From Clostridia bacterium (GTDB taxonomy: Bacteria > Bacillota > Clostridia > Oscillospirales > Oscillospiraceae): a stretch of DNA of 64,000 nucleotides. A program made the translations under genes and the position numbers. The notes beneath the pieces are model-generated. The model was given only the letters and a program-made list of their open reading frames with translations, was not told the DNA's origin and did not search any database. How positions within the stretch are numbered: the stretch's first letter is position 1; each line of letters opens with the position of its first letter. Positions 28,781 through 35,774 of the stretch are shown here, in pieces. The DNA lies in the NCBI GenBank assembly GCA_009929315.1, contig SAAS01000001.1, positions 62,001 through 126,000 on the forward strand. The letters are read 5' to 3'.

Positions 28781-28854
28781 AGTCGAATAACTCCCTTACC
28801 GAAAAATAATTTTTACAGAATGCGCCAAATTTGCTGTAACGCACCAGTATGTTA

Positions 28855-28883
28855 ATTTTACATCACAGAAAAATAAATTGCAA
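28855..28883 (-). promoter_or_regulatory. Promoter of CoA transferase 2
   Basis: Minus strand TTGCAA (28878-28883), 17-base spacer ending in TG, TAAAAT (28855-28860). Confidence 0.65.
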
Positions 28884-29054
28884 CGAAATTTACCTGATTA
28901 AAAAGACAGACTTTGCGCGAATAATTGTACAAATTGTATTATAGAATCATATCAAAAAGTGCATATACCGTTTTTTTAAAAATGAAAATTGTTTTTAGCA
29001 ACGTCTTTTGCGAAAAAGCTCGGTTTAGCTCATGTCGTGTACCGAAAATACATG

Positions 29055-29115
29055 CAAAAAACCGACGCACCCGCCACACACCCGAAATATCAAGGTGCGG
29101 GACAAGCGCGTCGGT
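29055..29115 (-). terminator. Terminator of the activase-dehydratase-CooC-CsoR operon
   Basis: On the minus strand ACCGACGC (29115-29108) and GCGTCGGT (29068-29061) enclose a further hairpin-rich interior; a T6 run follows immediately. It closes a seven-gene leftward transcription unit. Confidence 0.75.
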
Positions 29116-29137
29116 GCTGTTTGATCCAAGAGGAAAC

Positions 29138-29509
29138 TCACTTCATAAACTGCTCAATAGCCTTATTCAAATCAACTAATTTCTGCTTATCGTCGTTTGC
29201 GATTGCTTCGGTAATACATTCGGTGATATGGTCCTGAAGAAGAACCTTTCCCGCGTTGTTGATTGCCGACCTTACGGCCGCAAGCTGAACAAGAACTTCT
29301 GCGCAATCTCTGTCGTTATCAATCATTCTGATAACAGATTCAAGATGCCCGTTTGCTTTTGCGAGGCGGTCATGGACCGCTTTTTTATTGGTATGAACAT
29401 GGGGATGACCGCATGAGTGGTCATGCTCGTGTTCATAACCGTGACTGTGTGCAGTCCCGTCGGAGTGAACGTGGTATTCCGCTCCGTTAGTGTCGTTTGT
29501 GTCATGCAT
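29138..29509 (-). CDS. CsoR/RcnR-family metal-sensing regulator with His-rich N-terminus
   Basis: 123 residues from an ATG nine bases after AAGGAG (an upstream GTG abuts the site). Residues 43-123 are the all-helical DUF156 fold (AVHDRLAKANGHLESVIRMI). Cys69, His94 and Cys98 reproduce the C-x24-H-x3-C spacing of the Cu(I)-binding CsoR ligands. The first 40 residues are exceptional: 11 His and one Cys (HVHSDGTAHSHGYEHEHDH), whereas typical family members are about 85-100 residues without such a tail. It could sense or buffer copper, nickel or cobalt, or a thiol signal. It is the last gene of the operon and follows a CooC-like ATPase by 22 bases. What it regulates is unknown; no transporter is nearby. 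Confidence 0.85.
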   Translation of the reverse strand: MHDTNDTNGAEYHVHSDGTAHSHGYEHEHDHSCGHPHVHTNKKAVHDRLAKANGHLESVIRMIDNDRDCAEVLVQLAAVRSAINNAGKVLLQDHITECITEAIANDDKQKLVDLNKAIEQFMK

Positions 29510-29531
29510 GGCAGTCACTCCTTTACAAAGC

Positions 29532-30293
29532 TTAAAACTCCGGGATAATCTTTTTCAGAATTGCCTTAACAGCCTGCGGGCAGGCGCTTTCCAAAGGCAG
29601 CTCGAACAAAGAGGTGTTCTCACGGTCATATTTGTTGACATCGGCATCCTCGGGCAGCTCACCGAACACCTCAAGACCGACTTTTTTAAGAAGCTCTTCC
29701 TTGGGCTGGTCGTTGCGGACGCGATTGAGGACAAGACCTGTCATTTTAACGTCGATGTTGTTTTCTCCGGCAGTGGCCACAGCGATGATTCCGGCAGCAG
29801 TCTGAAGGCTTCTGGCGGACATATCGGCCATAACAAGCAGGCAGTCAACGCTCTTCATAACGCGGCGGTTGAGCTGTTCGGGGCCGGCTTCGCCGTCTAC
29901 TACGACATAATCATAGTCACCGGCAAGAGTATCTATGCCGAAACGAAGCAGTTCATTGCAGGCGCAGAAGCAGCCCGGCTCTTCGGGACGACCCATGGTG
30001 AGAAGGTCAAAACCTTTTCCGTGAGCAAGAATCCCGCGCATTAGGTCTTTTGTGGGTCCGTTGTTGAGTTTATCTCTCGCATCGCGCATACCAACCAGTT
30101 CGGCGCGAAGATTACTGACTGTCTTATCAACCTTCAAGCCGGTTGTATAGCACAGGCTCATTGCGGAGTCTGCGTCAATTGCAAGTACTCTGCCGGGGAA
30201 ACGGTCAGCCAGCAAACGAATAAGAAGTGTGGATACGACGGTTTTGCCCGTTCCGCCTTTACCGGTGACGGCAATAGATTTAATTTTTTCCAT
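29532..30293 (-). CDS. CooC-like P-loop ATPase (MinD/ArsA superfamily)
   Basis: 253 residues from an ATG eight bases after GAGGG. Deviant Walker A VTGKGGTGKTVVSTLL (residues 9-24), a Walker A'-like AIDADSAMSL, and VVVDGEAGPEQLNRR. The key feature is GCFCACNELLR, with Cys108, Cys110 and Cys112: CooC proteins that insert nickel into CO dehydrogenase carry a CxC at this place, where the dimer binds metal. No CO dehydrogenase or other nickel enzyme is encoded here. Its place directly after the alpha-beta genes suggests a metallocentre maturation or insertion factor for that enzyme. That is inference; a MinD-like role is less likely given the CxC. Confidence 0.85.
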   Translation of the reverse strand: MEKIKSIAVTGKGGTGKTVVSTLLIRLLADRFPGRVLAIDADSAMSLCYTTGLKVDKTVSNLRAELVGMRDARDKLNNGPTKDLMRGILAHGKGFDLLTMGRPEEPGCFCACNELLRFGIDTLAGDYDYVVVDGEAGPEQLNRRVMKSVDCLLVMADMSARSLQTAAGIIAVATAGENNIDVKMTGLVLNRVRNDQPKEELLKKVGLEVFGELPEDADVNKYDRENTSLFELPLESACPQAVKAILKKIIPEF

Positions 30294-30387
30294 ATTATTT
30301 CCCTCGCTTTCCAATATGAATAATTTGATTTAGCTTTGCCCACGACCGCAGCAGAGCTGCGGCCGCGGACGGTATATTCGGGTGTGC

Positions 30388-31713
30388 TTATTTTGTGTAG
30401 TTCTTTGCACCGACAACGGACTCCATGTACTCGCCGATTTGAGCGCGGAGTTCATCGTTGGATTTGTAGCGCGGGTCGATAGCGTCGACGTCGACATAAA
30501 GGGTGGGTATACCATACTTCTCCTGAATGTAGTCGGTGACAATTTTGCCGGAAGCCCAGGTGTGCTTGCAGCCGACGTGTCCCATGAAGATGGATACGTT
30601 GACCTTGAACTCTTCATACATCTTGTCGATGACCTTGAGCCAATACTCGGTCGGGCCGGTTGCGCCGTGAATCATCGGAACAAGGAGCATGGACTCGGCA
30701 AGCTGAAGCTTGACATGTTCCCAGTTATCAAGGTCTTCGAAGATAAGACCGTCCTGATAGCCGAAGCCGTCCATAACGGTGATAGCGCCGTAGGTCTTCT
30801 CCATCCAGTCCATGATGCCGGTGTTGGACCACATCATGTTCTGCATGAGGCATACGCGGTAGGGCTGCTCGCCGTCGGGGCATCTGGTTGCGGTCATACC
30901 CATGTCGATGAGCATGTTGCCCATTTCGAGCTGGGTCTGGAGCATTGAGGTGACCTCGGGAGTACCGGCCAGAGGAGCGATGATCTCGTTAAGAACGAGC
31001 ATACGTCCGGGCAGTACGCAGGGAACCTGCTTGCGAAGGTTGCCGAGCTCTGTGAGGATGGCATAGGCCTTGTTGGACTCTTCGGTGATTTCTTTGAACT
31101 TCTCGTAACGAGCGGCATCCCACTTCATACCGGTGAGTTCTTCCATGAAGGGAATGAAGGAATCAATCTGGTCAGCAAGATACTTGAAGCCCTTTTCGTC
31201 GTGACGGAAGGGGCAGTCAAAGGTGAAGCAGGGGCAGTCGAAAAGACGCTCCATCATGGGATATGCGATACGAGCGGAGTCACAGGGAACGGTTGCGTGA
31301 ACGAAAGCGTCAATCTTAACGCCGAACTCGCCCTTAAGTGCGCAACCGAGCTGTGCCTTGTCGATAGCGCACATGCTGGTGGGAGCATACTTTTCGGTCT
31401 CGTCTATGTAACGGCTGCAGAGGTCTTCCATGGAGGCGATACGGGTGGGGATAGTATCAAGGAAGAAGGGAACGCAATCAAATGCGCGCATGATGGTTAC
31501 GGGAACAGGACCGCCGAAAGCAATAAGCTTCTTGCCGGCTTTCTGTGCGTCGCGGATTTCTTCCCAAGTGAATTTCTGGATGTCAACTGTCCACATTACT
31601 TCAGGCATGCCCTTGGAGAGCATGTGCTGATAAATGCTGTCAACCTGGTTGCAGGTCAAATCTATCATGTTAACCGGCTGGGTAGGATCAAAGTTCTGTT
31701 TTACTTCTGCCAT
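30388..31713 (-). CDS. 2-hydroxyacyl-CoA dehydratase / benzoyl-CoA reductase family, large subunit (alpha 1)
   Basis: 441 residues. HgdB/BcrB/BcrC family member. Three cysteines in conserved settings are probable [4Fe-4S] ligands: Cys115 (PTSMCAIDKAQLG), Cys144 (ATVPCDSARIAYP) and Cys382 (FMGHVGCKHTWASGK). N-terminal GGPVP and the LPGRMLVLNE core are typical. It is the most divergent of the four large subunits in the island: 10 residues longer, extra cysteines near 160-167 (DCPCFTFDC), and a longer gap (19 bases) from its small subunit. It shares an operon with both activases and the ferredoxin, so it is their primary partner. Either a dehydratase or a reductase is possible. Confidence 0.9.
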   Translation of the reverse strand: MAEVKQNFDPTQPVNMIDLTCNQVDSIYQHMLSKGMPEVMWTVDIQKFTWEEIRDAQKAGKKLIAFGGPVPVTIMRAFDCVPFFLDTIPTRIASMEDLCSRYIDETEKYAPTSMCAIDKAQLGCALKGEFGVKIDAFVHATVPCDSARIAYPMMERLFDCPCFTFDCPFRHDEKGFKYLADQIDSFIPFMEELTGMKWDAARYEKFKEITEESNKAYAILTELGNLRKQVPCVLPGRMLVLNEIIAPLAGTPEVTSMLQTQLEMGNMLIDMGMTATRCPDGEQPYRVCLMQNMMWSNTGIMDWMEKTYGAITVMDGFGYQDGLIFEDLDNWEHVKLQLAESMLLVPMIHGATGPTEYWLKVIDKMYEEFKVNVSIFMGHVGCKHTWASGKIVTDYIQEKYGIPTLYVDVDAIDPRYKSNDELRAQIGEYMESVVGAKNYTK

Positions 31714-31732
31714 GGTATTGTCCTCCTTCTTC

Positions 31733-32854
31733 TTACTTATCTAACATTTCAATGAAAGCTTCTGCACGGATAGCAAGCTGTCCGGCGTTTGCCATCTGCT
31801 CTTCGCGCTCAACCTGAAGCATCGGAACGCCGATTGTCTTGAGTTCGGGCTCGAGATAATAGGACTCTCCGCCCCAGCACTCGCAGTTCTGCATCTTCTC
31901 ATAGATGACGCCCTGAACGCCGTAAGCCTTGCAGTCAGCGACGATTTCCTTGTGGAGAGCGGGACGGCTGTCGAGGCTGCGGGGGCAAGCTATGCGGTCA
32001 AGGTAATACTTGGCCAGAGAACCCATAACGTCCTTATCATCAACAACAATCTGCTCGCCGAAAGCCTTGTAGCCGAAGCACATATTGTCAGCGACAATCA
32101 GTCCGCCCTTATCCTCGATAACCTTGAGGTATTCGGGGTTATCAAGTGCGGAGCCGATGACCATGAGACGTACGCGGGCTTCGATGGGCTTGCGGTTCTT
32201 AGCTTCTGCAAGGAACTCCTTGAGAGCTGCGATGTATTCATCAACTGTCATATCACACTCGGCAAGAGTGATGGAGAGGACTTCTGCGCCGGTTACGACA
32301 GGCTTTTCAGCCTTGCGAAGATCATAGAGCTGAGCGATAAGAGCGCGCATTTCGTTTGTCTTTGCGATTGCGGCCTTAAGAGCTTCGTCTGTAACCTTTT
32401 TGCCGGAAATCTCGGAGAGCTTGTCGGCAAGAGTCTGCAGCTCAGCCTTATAGTAAGCTGTGGTTGTCTCGTTGGTGATACGGGGGGCACCAATCTGATA
32501 GATGAACAGGTCTTTTCCGGCTTTTTTGGAGATGTGGCCCCAGTTGTCGAGAATACGGGTGGGCATCATGCAGCCGTCGGACTGAACCAGACCATCAAGC
32601 TCGTAAGTACCGTTCATCAGGTACTGGAGGATGGAACGCGCATAACTGCAGCTGAAGCTGGACATCCATGCTTCTGCGTCACTGCTGTCAACGCAATTTG
32701 TTGCTCTGAGACGTACTGGAAGAATATCAGCTGCGTAAAAAAGTTCTTCAGGAACGTGGCAGCACACATATCCTAGCGCCTTTTTGCCGGTTGCTTTCCA
32801 GGCTTTTACGGATTCGCCTGAAATGTTGGTTTCGAATAATTTTTCGTAACTCAT
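31733..32854 (-). CDS. 2-hydroxyacyl-CoA dehydratase / benzoyl-CoA reductase family, small subunit (beta 1)
   Basis: 373 residues, partner of the gene that follows it in transcription. Family landmarks: CCHVPEELFYAADILPVRLRA; Cys69 in SSFSCSYARSI; Cys95 in SDGCMM; and Cys326 in NCECWGGESYYLEP. These cysteines are the candidate [4Fe-4S] ligands. Late core GSALDNPEYLKVIEDKGG and the C-terminal AIRAEAFIEM are shared with the other three small subunits. It lies between the ferredoxin and alpha 1. BcrC/BzdN-like size. Confidence 0.9.
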   Translation of the reverse strand: MSYEKLFETNISGESVKAWKATGKKALGYVCCHVPEELFYAADILPVRLRATNCVDSSDAEAWMSSFSCSYARSILQYLMNGTYELDGLVQSDGCMMPTRILDNWGHISKKAGKDLFIYQIGAPRITNETTTAYYKAELQTLADKLSEISGKKVTDEALKAAIAKTNEMRALIAQLYDLRKAEKPVVTGAEVLSITLAECDMTVDEYIAALKEFLAEAKNRKPIEARVRLMVIGSALDNPEYLKVIEDKGGLIVADNMCFGYKAFGEQIVVDDKDVMGSLAKYYLDRIACPRSLDSRPALHKEIVADCKAYGVQGVIYEKMQNCECWGGESYYLEPELKTIGVPMLQVEREEQMANAGQLAIRAEAFIEMLDK

Positions 32855-32954
32855 GTGTCTCCTCCTTTAATTTCTTAGGGAAAAATAATTTAATCTCAGC
32901 GGACGCCCCGAAGTGAATTATCCGCACAGAGACAAAATCCTTAAATTGCGCCTC

Positions 32955-33230
32955 TCACCACGAGAAGCCTATTGCGCCGGCTGTGCAAGCCGCGGCGCAG
33001 AGCTCTTTGCTCGCACCGGCTTTGCAGTGTGCGCAGCTGGTTTGCAAGGTGTTGCGGGCATCCTCCCGAATCAACACAACCTCATCATCAAAATCGTCCA
33101 GCTCTGTAACAAAAAGTTTCTCGGGACAGGCGCTGATGCAACCCTTGTCCGAACACTCCGCACATTTGGAGGTGTCAATTCTGATGTAGTAGTGGCCGGA
33201 ACCATCCTCATAGCCGTAATTTGCTATCAT
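32955..33230 (-). CDS. Two-cluster ferredoxin-like protein
   Basis: 91 residues from an ATG eight bases after AAGGAG; a further six in-frame codons upstream are less likely. Two cysteine sets are seen: Cys23-x2-Cys26-x4-Cys31-x3-Cys35-Pro, and Cys66-x2-Cys69-x7-Cys78-x3-Cys82, enough for two [4Fe-4S] clusters. The spacing departs from the plain 2[4Fe-4S] clostridial ferredoxin (CxxCxxCxxxCP twice). Placed between the activases and the small subunit, it is the likely electron donor to the activases, as ferredoxin is for dehydratase and benzoyl-CoA reductase systems. Gaps of 59 and 100 bases to its neighbours. Confidence 0.88.
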   Translation of the reverse strand: MIANYGYEDGSGHYYIRIDTSKCAECSDKGCISACPEKLFVTELDDFDDEVVLIREDARNTLQTSCAHCKAGASKELCAAACTAGAIGFSW

Positions 33231-33289
33231 GATAAAATCTCCTTCCAACTTGCATAATGCGTATTGGGCGGCAGCGCCCGATACGCGGC

Positions 33290-34186
33290 CTATACTGCCT
33301 GACTTTCCTTGGCTCTCTTCTTTTCAACAAGCTCTTTTGCGATTAAAGCGGCTCCGAGTGCTCCGGCAATCTGGGTATCCATCTTAGGAGTAAGAGCCTT
33401 GATTCCCATTATACGCTCAATACGACGAGTTACACCGATATTTTTTGCGATACCGCCGGTGATTGCGAAATCAAGCTCCATGCCGTTGCGCTCGAGCAGA
33501 CGGACAACGCGAAGTGCCATAGCGTGGCAGTACGCGGCGAGAACCTTTTCCTTTGTCCAGCCGTTACGCATGAGCTTGGTTGCCTCGCTCTTTGCAAAAA
33601 TAACGCAGGTGGAGGAAACGGGAGCCGGCTCCTCTTCGATTTGGAAAGACATCTCTCCGATGTCTTCAACGCGGACTGCCAGCAGGTTTGCGATAACTTC
33701 CATGCCGCGGCCAGTTCCGGCAGCGCACTTGTCGTTCATCATGAAGGAGGTAACAGTGCCCTTCTCGTCGCAGTGAATAGCCTTGCAGTCCTGACCGCCC
33801 ATGTCAAGAATTGTGCGGACTGTGGGTCCGTAAATGTAGTTTCCGCCTCTTGCGTGGCAGGTAATTTCCGTAACGGTTTTGTTGGAAAACGGCACGTTGA
33901 CACGGCCGTAGCCCGTGCCTATCGTATAGTCAATGTCTTCAAGCGTTAAGCCCGTATCCTTCATTGCCCAGTTGATAGCGCCGATTGCGGAATCGGGGCT
34001 GTTAGAGCCGGTTCTCATGTTGGAATAGGCATAAGGCACGCCGTCCGCCAGAATGACAGCCTGTGTGCTGGTCGAGCCGATGTCAACACCGGCGGTAATG
34101 AGCTTTCCGTGCCAATCGGGAATGTCGGGGTTCTTCCAATTGGATTCGGTCCATCTCCAATAATCTATCTTTTCAATCTCAGCCAT
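33290..34186 (-). CDS. Acyl-CoA dehydratase activase / BcrD-like ATPase (activase 1)
   Basis: 298 residues of the BadF/BadG/BcrA/BcrD (ASKHA-fold) ATPase family. Phosphate loop VDIGSTSTQAV, second phosphate motif LDMGGQDCKAI, and two cluster-bridging cysteines Cys154 (NDKCAAGTGRG) and Cys194 (STCVIFAKSE). C-terminal adenosine loop ITGGIAKNIGV. A dimer would hold one [4Fe-4S] between subunits and use ATP to drive an electron to very low potential. Unlike HgdC-type activators, it starts with a 28-residue Trp-rich extension (DYWRWTESNWKNPDIPDWHG). The adjacent second activase differs strongly, implying a heterodimer of the BcrAD/BzdPQ sort. Confidence 0.9.
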   Translation of the reverse strand: MAEIEKIDYWRWTESNWKNPDIPDWHGKLITAGVDIGSTSTQAVILADGVPYAYSNMRTGSNSPDSAIGAINWAMKDTGLTLEDIDYTIGTGYGRVNVPFSNKTVTEITCHARGGNYIYGPTVRTILDMGGQDCKAIHCDEKGTVTSFMMNDKCAAGTGRGMEVIANLLAVRVEDIGEMSFQIEEEPAPVSSTCVIFAKSEATKLMRNGWTKEKVLAAYCHAMALRVVRLLERNGMELDFAITGGIAKNIGVTRRIERIMGIKALTPKMDTQIAGALGAALIAKELVEKKRAKESQAV

Positions 34187-34204
34187 TATCTTATCCTCCG
34201 TATC

Positions 34205-34972
34205 CTAATTCTCGGCAGCAAAAAGCGCCGCGCCGATTGCGCTGATATACTGGTTGTTTTCAGGTGTTACAATTTCTCTGCCGAAAACCTTTGACATGCA
34301 GCTGACTAAGCCCTTGTTGAAGGCGGGACCGCCTACCATGGTGAAATGGTCGGTTAGACCGACTCTTCTTATCATGGAAGCAATGCGGTTTGCAATACCC
34401 ATATGTACGCCGTAAGCGATGTCTTCTCTGGTTTCCTTGGCGTGAATCAGAGAAATAACTTCGGACTCGGCGAAAACAACGCACTGAGCGTTGGTAGCAA
34501 GCTCCTTAGTGTGACGCAGGGAGAATTCTCCCATCTGCTCCGTCGTAATCTGAAGTGCGCGGGCCATGGCTTCGATAAAGGTTCCTGCGCCGGAAGCACA
34601 CTTATCGTTGACCTCATACTTCATAACTGTGCCGTCTTCGTTCAGACGGATTACACGGCAGCTGTCCGCTCCCATGTCGATAACGGTGTCGGTTTCGGGA
34701 AGCACAAACTTTGCGCCTCTGGCCGCTGCGCCGACTTCGTTGATTTCTGCATCGCCCCATTTGACAATTTCACGTCCCACGCCGGTTATGACGAGACGAT
34801 TGACGTCAGTTTTTGCAATGCCCGCTTTTTCCAAAGCTTGTTCGTAAACTCTCTGTGCTGCTAAATCTGCGTCGAACTCTGTCGGGAGCAGCGCCATTGC
34901 GACAACCTTGTTGTCCTTAATGATGACTCCTTTAGTGTTCTGACTGCCACAATCGATTCCTGCGGTTATCAT
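34205..34972 (-). CDS. Acyl-CoA dehydratase activase / BcrA-like ATPase (activase 2)
   Basis: 255 residues, the compact HgdC/HadI size. Motifs: AGIDCGSQNTKGVII, IDMGADSCRVIRL, Cys125 in VNDKCASGAGTFIEAMARAL, Cys164 in AQCVVFAESEVI (39-residue spacing as in HgdC), and VGGPAFNKGL. The DMGADSCR phosphate loop and CASGAGTF differ from the GGQD and CAAGTG of its neighbour. The pair is therefore not a recent duplication. First gene of the leftward operon, 18 bases from activase 1. With only one activase pair in the window, it probably serves several alpha-beta enzymes. Confidence 0.9.
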   Translation of the reverse strand: MITAGIDCGSQNTKGVIIKDNKVVAMALLPTEFDADLAAQRVYEQALEKAGIAKTDVNRLVITGVGREIVKWGDAEINEVGAAARGAKFVLPETDTVIDMGADSCRVIRLNEDGTVMKYEVNDKCASGAGTFIEAMARALQITTEQMGEFSLRHTKELATNAQCVVFAESEVISLIHAKETREDIAYGVHMGIANRIASMIRRVGLTDHFTMVGGPAFNKGLVSCMSKVFGREIVTPENNQYISAIGAALFAAEN

Positions 34973-35288
34973 ACTTGTTCCTCCTCATAATGCTATGTCA
35001 GCGGAATTAGGATTATATTTTTGTGCTGACATTTGAATCCATACAGCTAATATTGAGCAAAGAATGTGCCAATTCCTCAATAATTATAAAAATAGTAATC
35101 TTCCTACAAAAAACATACGGATAATTTGTTTAACTTGAATAGCGAGCGTCCCACCGCCACAATTCGCGTCTTTATTGCTACAAAAAAATATTGTAAAAGA
35201 AGGGGAAATTAGCGCGGTTTAATGCGCTGACTGTGTCATAATTGTACCCGAAATGTGTCAATAATGGAGCATAAACGATTTTTGTGCT

Positions 35289-35447
35289 GCGATTCACTCC
35301 GTCAACAAACCTGCCGTCTAAAAAGCAGGCCGATCACAATTAAACTCTGGCAGTTCCTAAATCGACAGAACAGGACTTCTTGCCCGTTTAAGACGGGACT
35401 GCCTAAAAGAGCACGGCGGTTTACGCAGGCTTTCTGCTCTGCGAATC
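35289..35447. ncRNA. Candidate structured RNA (strand unknown)
   Basis: Nested complementary segments: GATTC (35291-35295) with GAATC (35443-35447) as an outer closure; CCTGC/GCAGG (35310-35314, 35325-35329); GGCAGT/ACTGCC (35349-35354, 35398-35403) enclosing TCCT/AGGA (35355-35358, 35372-35375) and CCCGT/ACGGG (35383-35387, 35393-35397) with no unpaired base at two of the junctions; and AGAGCA/TGCTCT (35408-35413, 35435-35440). Individual stems are short; the coaxial three-way arrangement is what stands out. No known RNA family is recognised. Confidence 0.25.
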
Positions 35448-35727
35448 AGACATTAAACTAATTGGCACAAAAAAGGCCCCTCATCGTCTGAGCACACAGA
35501 TATATAATGGAGCAATCGGCAAGCCAAGTTGTCAATTTCGACATATTTGGTGATTTATTCACAAATAGACCAAGCTCAATTTAGAGCTTGTGTGAAGCAA
35601 ACGAGAGTTCATAATGATTTGGTTATGTTATTCATGTGATGTCGATAAAGACATCTAGGAGCAGATATTCGTACCGCAACTGTTCCTTCGTGTGAATATT
35701 GTATCAACACTGTGTCAAAATTAAACG

Positions 35728-35753
35728 GGGCGGAAGCAAAGCTGCTTCCGCCC
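35728..35753 (-). terminator. Terminator after alpha 2
   Basis: Ten-base GC-rich perfect stem GGGCGGAAGC / GCTTCCGCCC; on the minus strand CCGTTTAATTTTG follows, a weak T-run. It lies about 20 bases past the alpha 2 stop. Confidence 0.65.
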
Positions 35754-35774
35754 AACAGACTAAAGGTGGAGAAA

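Larger units (their letters stand above)
28781..29137. other. Intergenic region upstream of CoA transferase 2
   Basis: 357 bases with no gene seen: promoter of the left gene (28855-28883), an A/T-rich stretch, and the terminator of the operon to the right (29055-29115). Confidence 0.6.
34973..35774. other. Long non-coding region upstream of the activase operon
   Basis: 802 bases. A 68-codon frame at 35255-35461 is unrecognisable and overlaps predicted RNA stems, so I do not call it. Visible features: a T-rich/A-rich leader next to the activase start, two copies of ATAATGGAGCA (35261-35271, 35504-35514), several TGTGTCA words, a cluster of nested stems at 35289-35447, and the terminator of the operon to the right (35728-35753). 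The activase promoter must lie here, but I see no consensus-quality one. Confidence 0.55.

Noticed and set aside
35255..35461. 68-codon open frame upstream of the activase operon
   Set aside because: Unrecognisable composition, no good ribosome site, and it overlaps several complementary stems that better explain the sequence.
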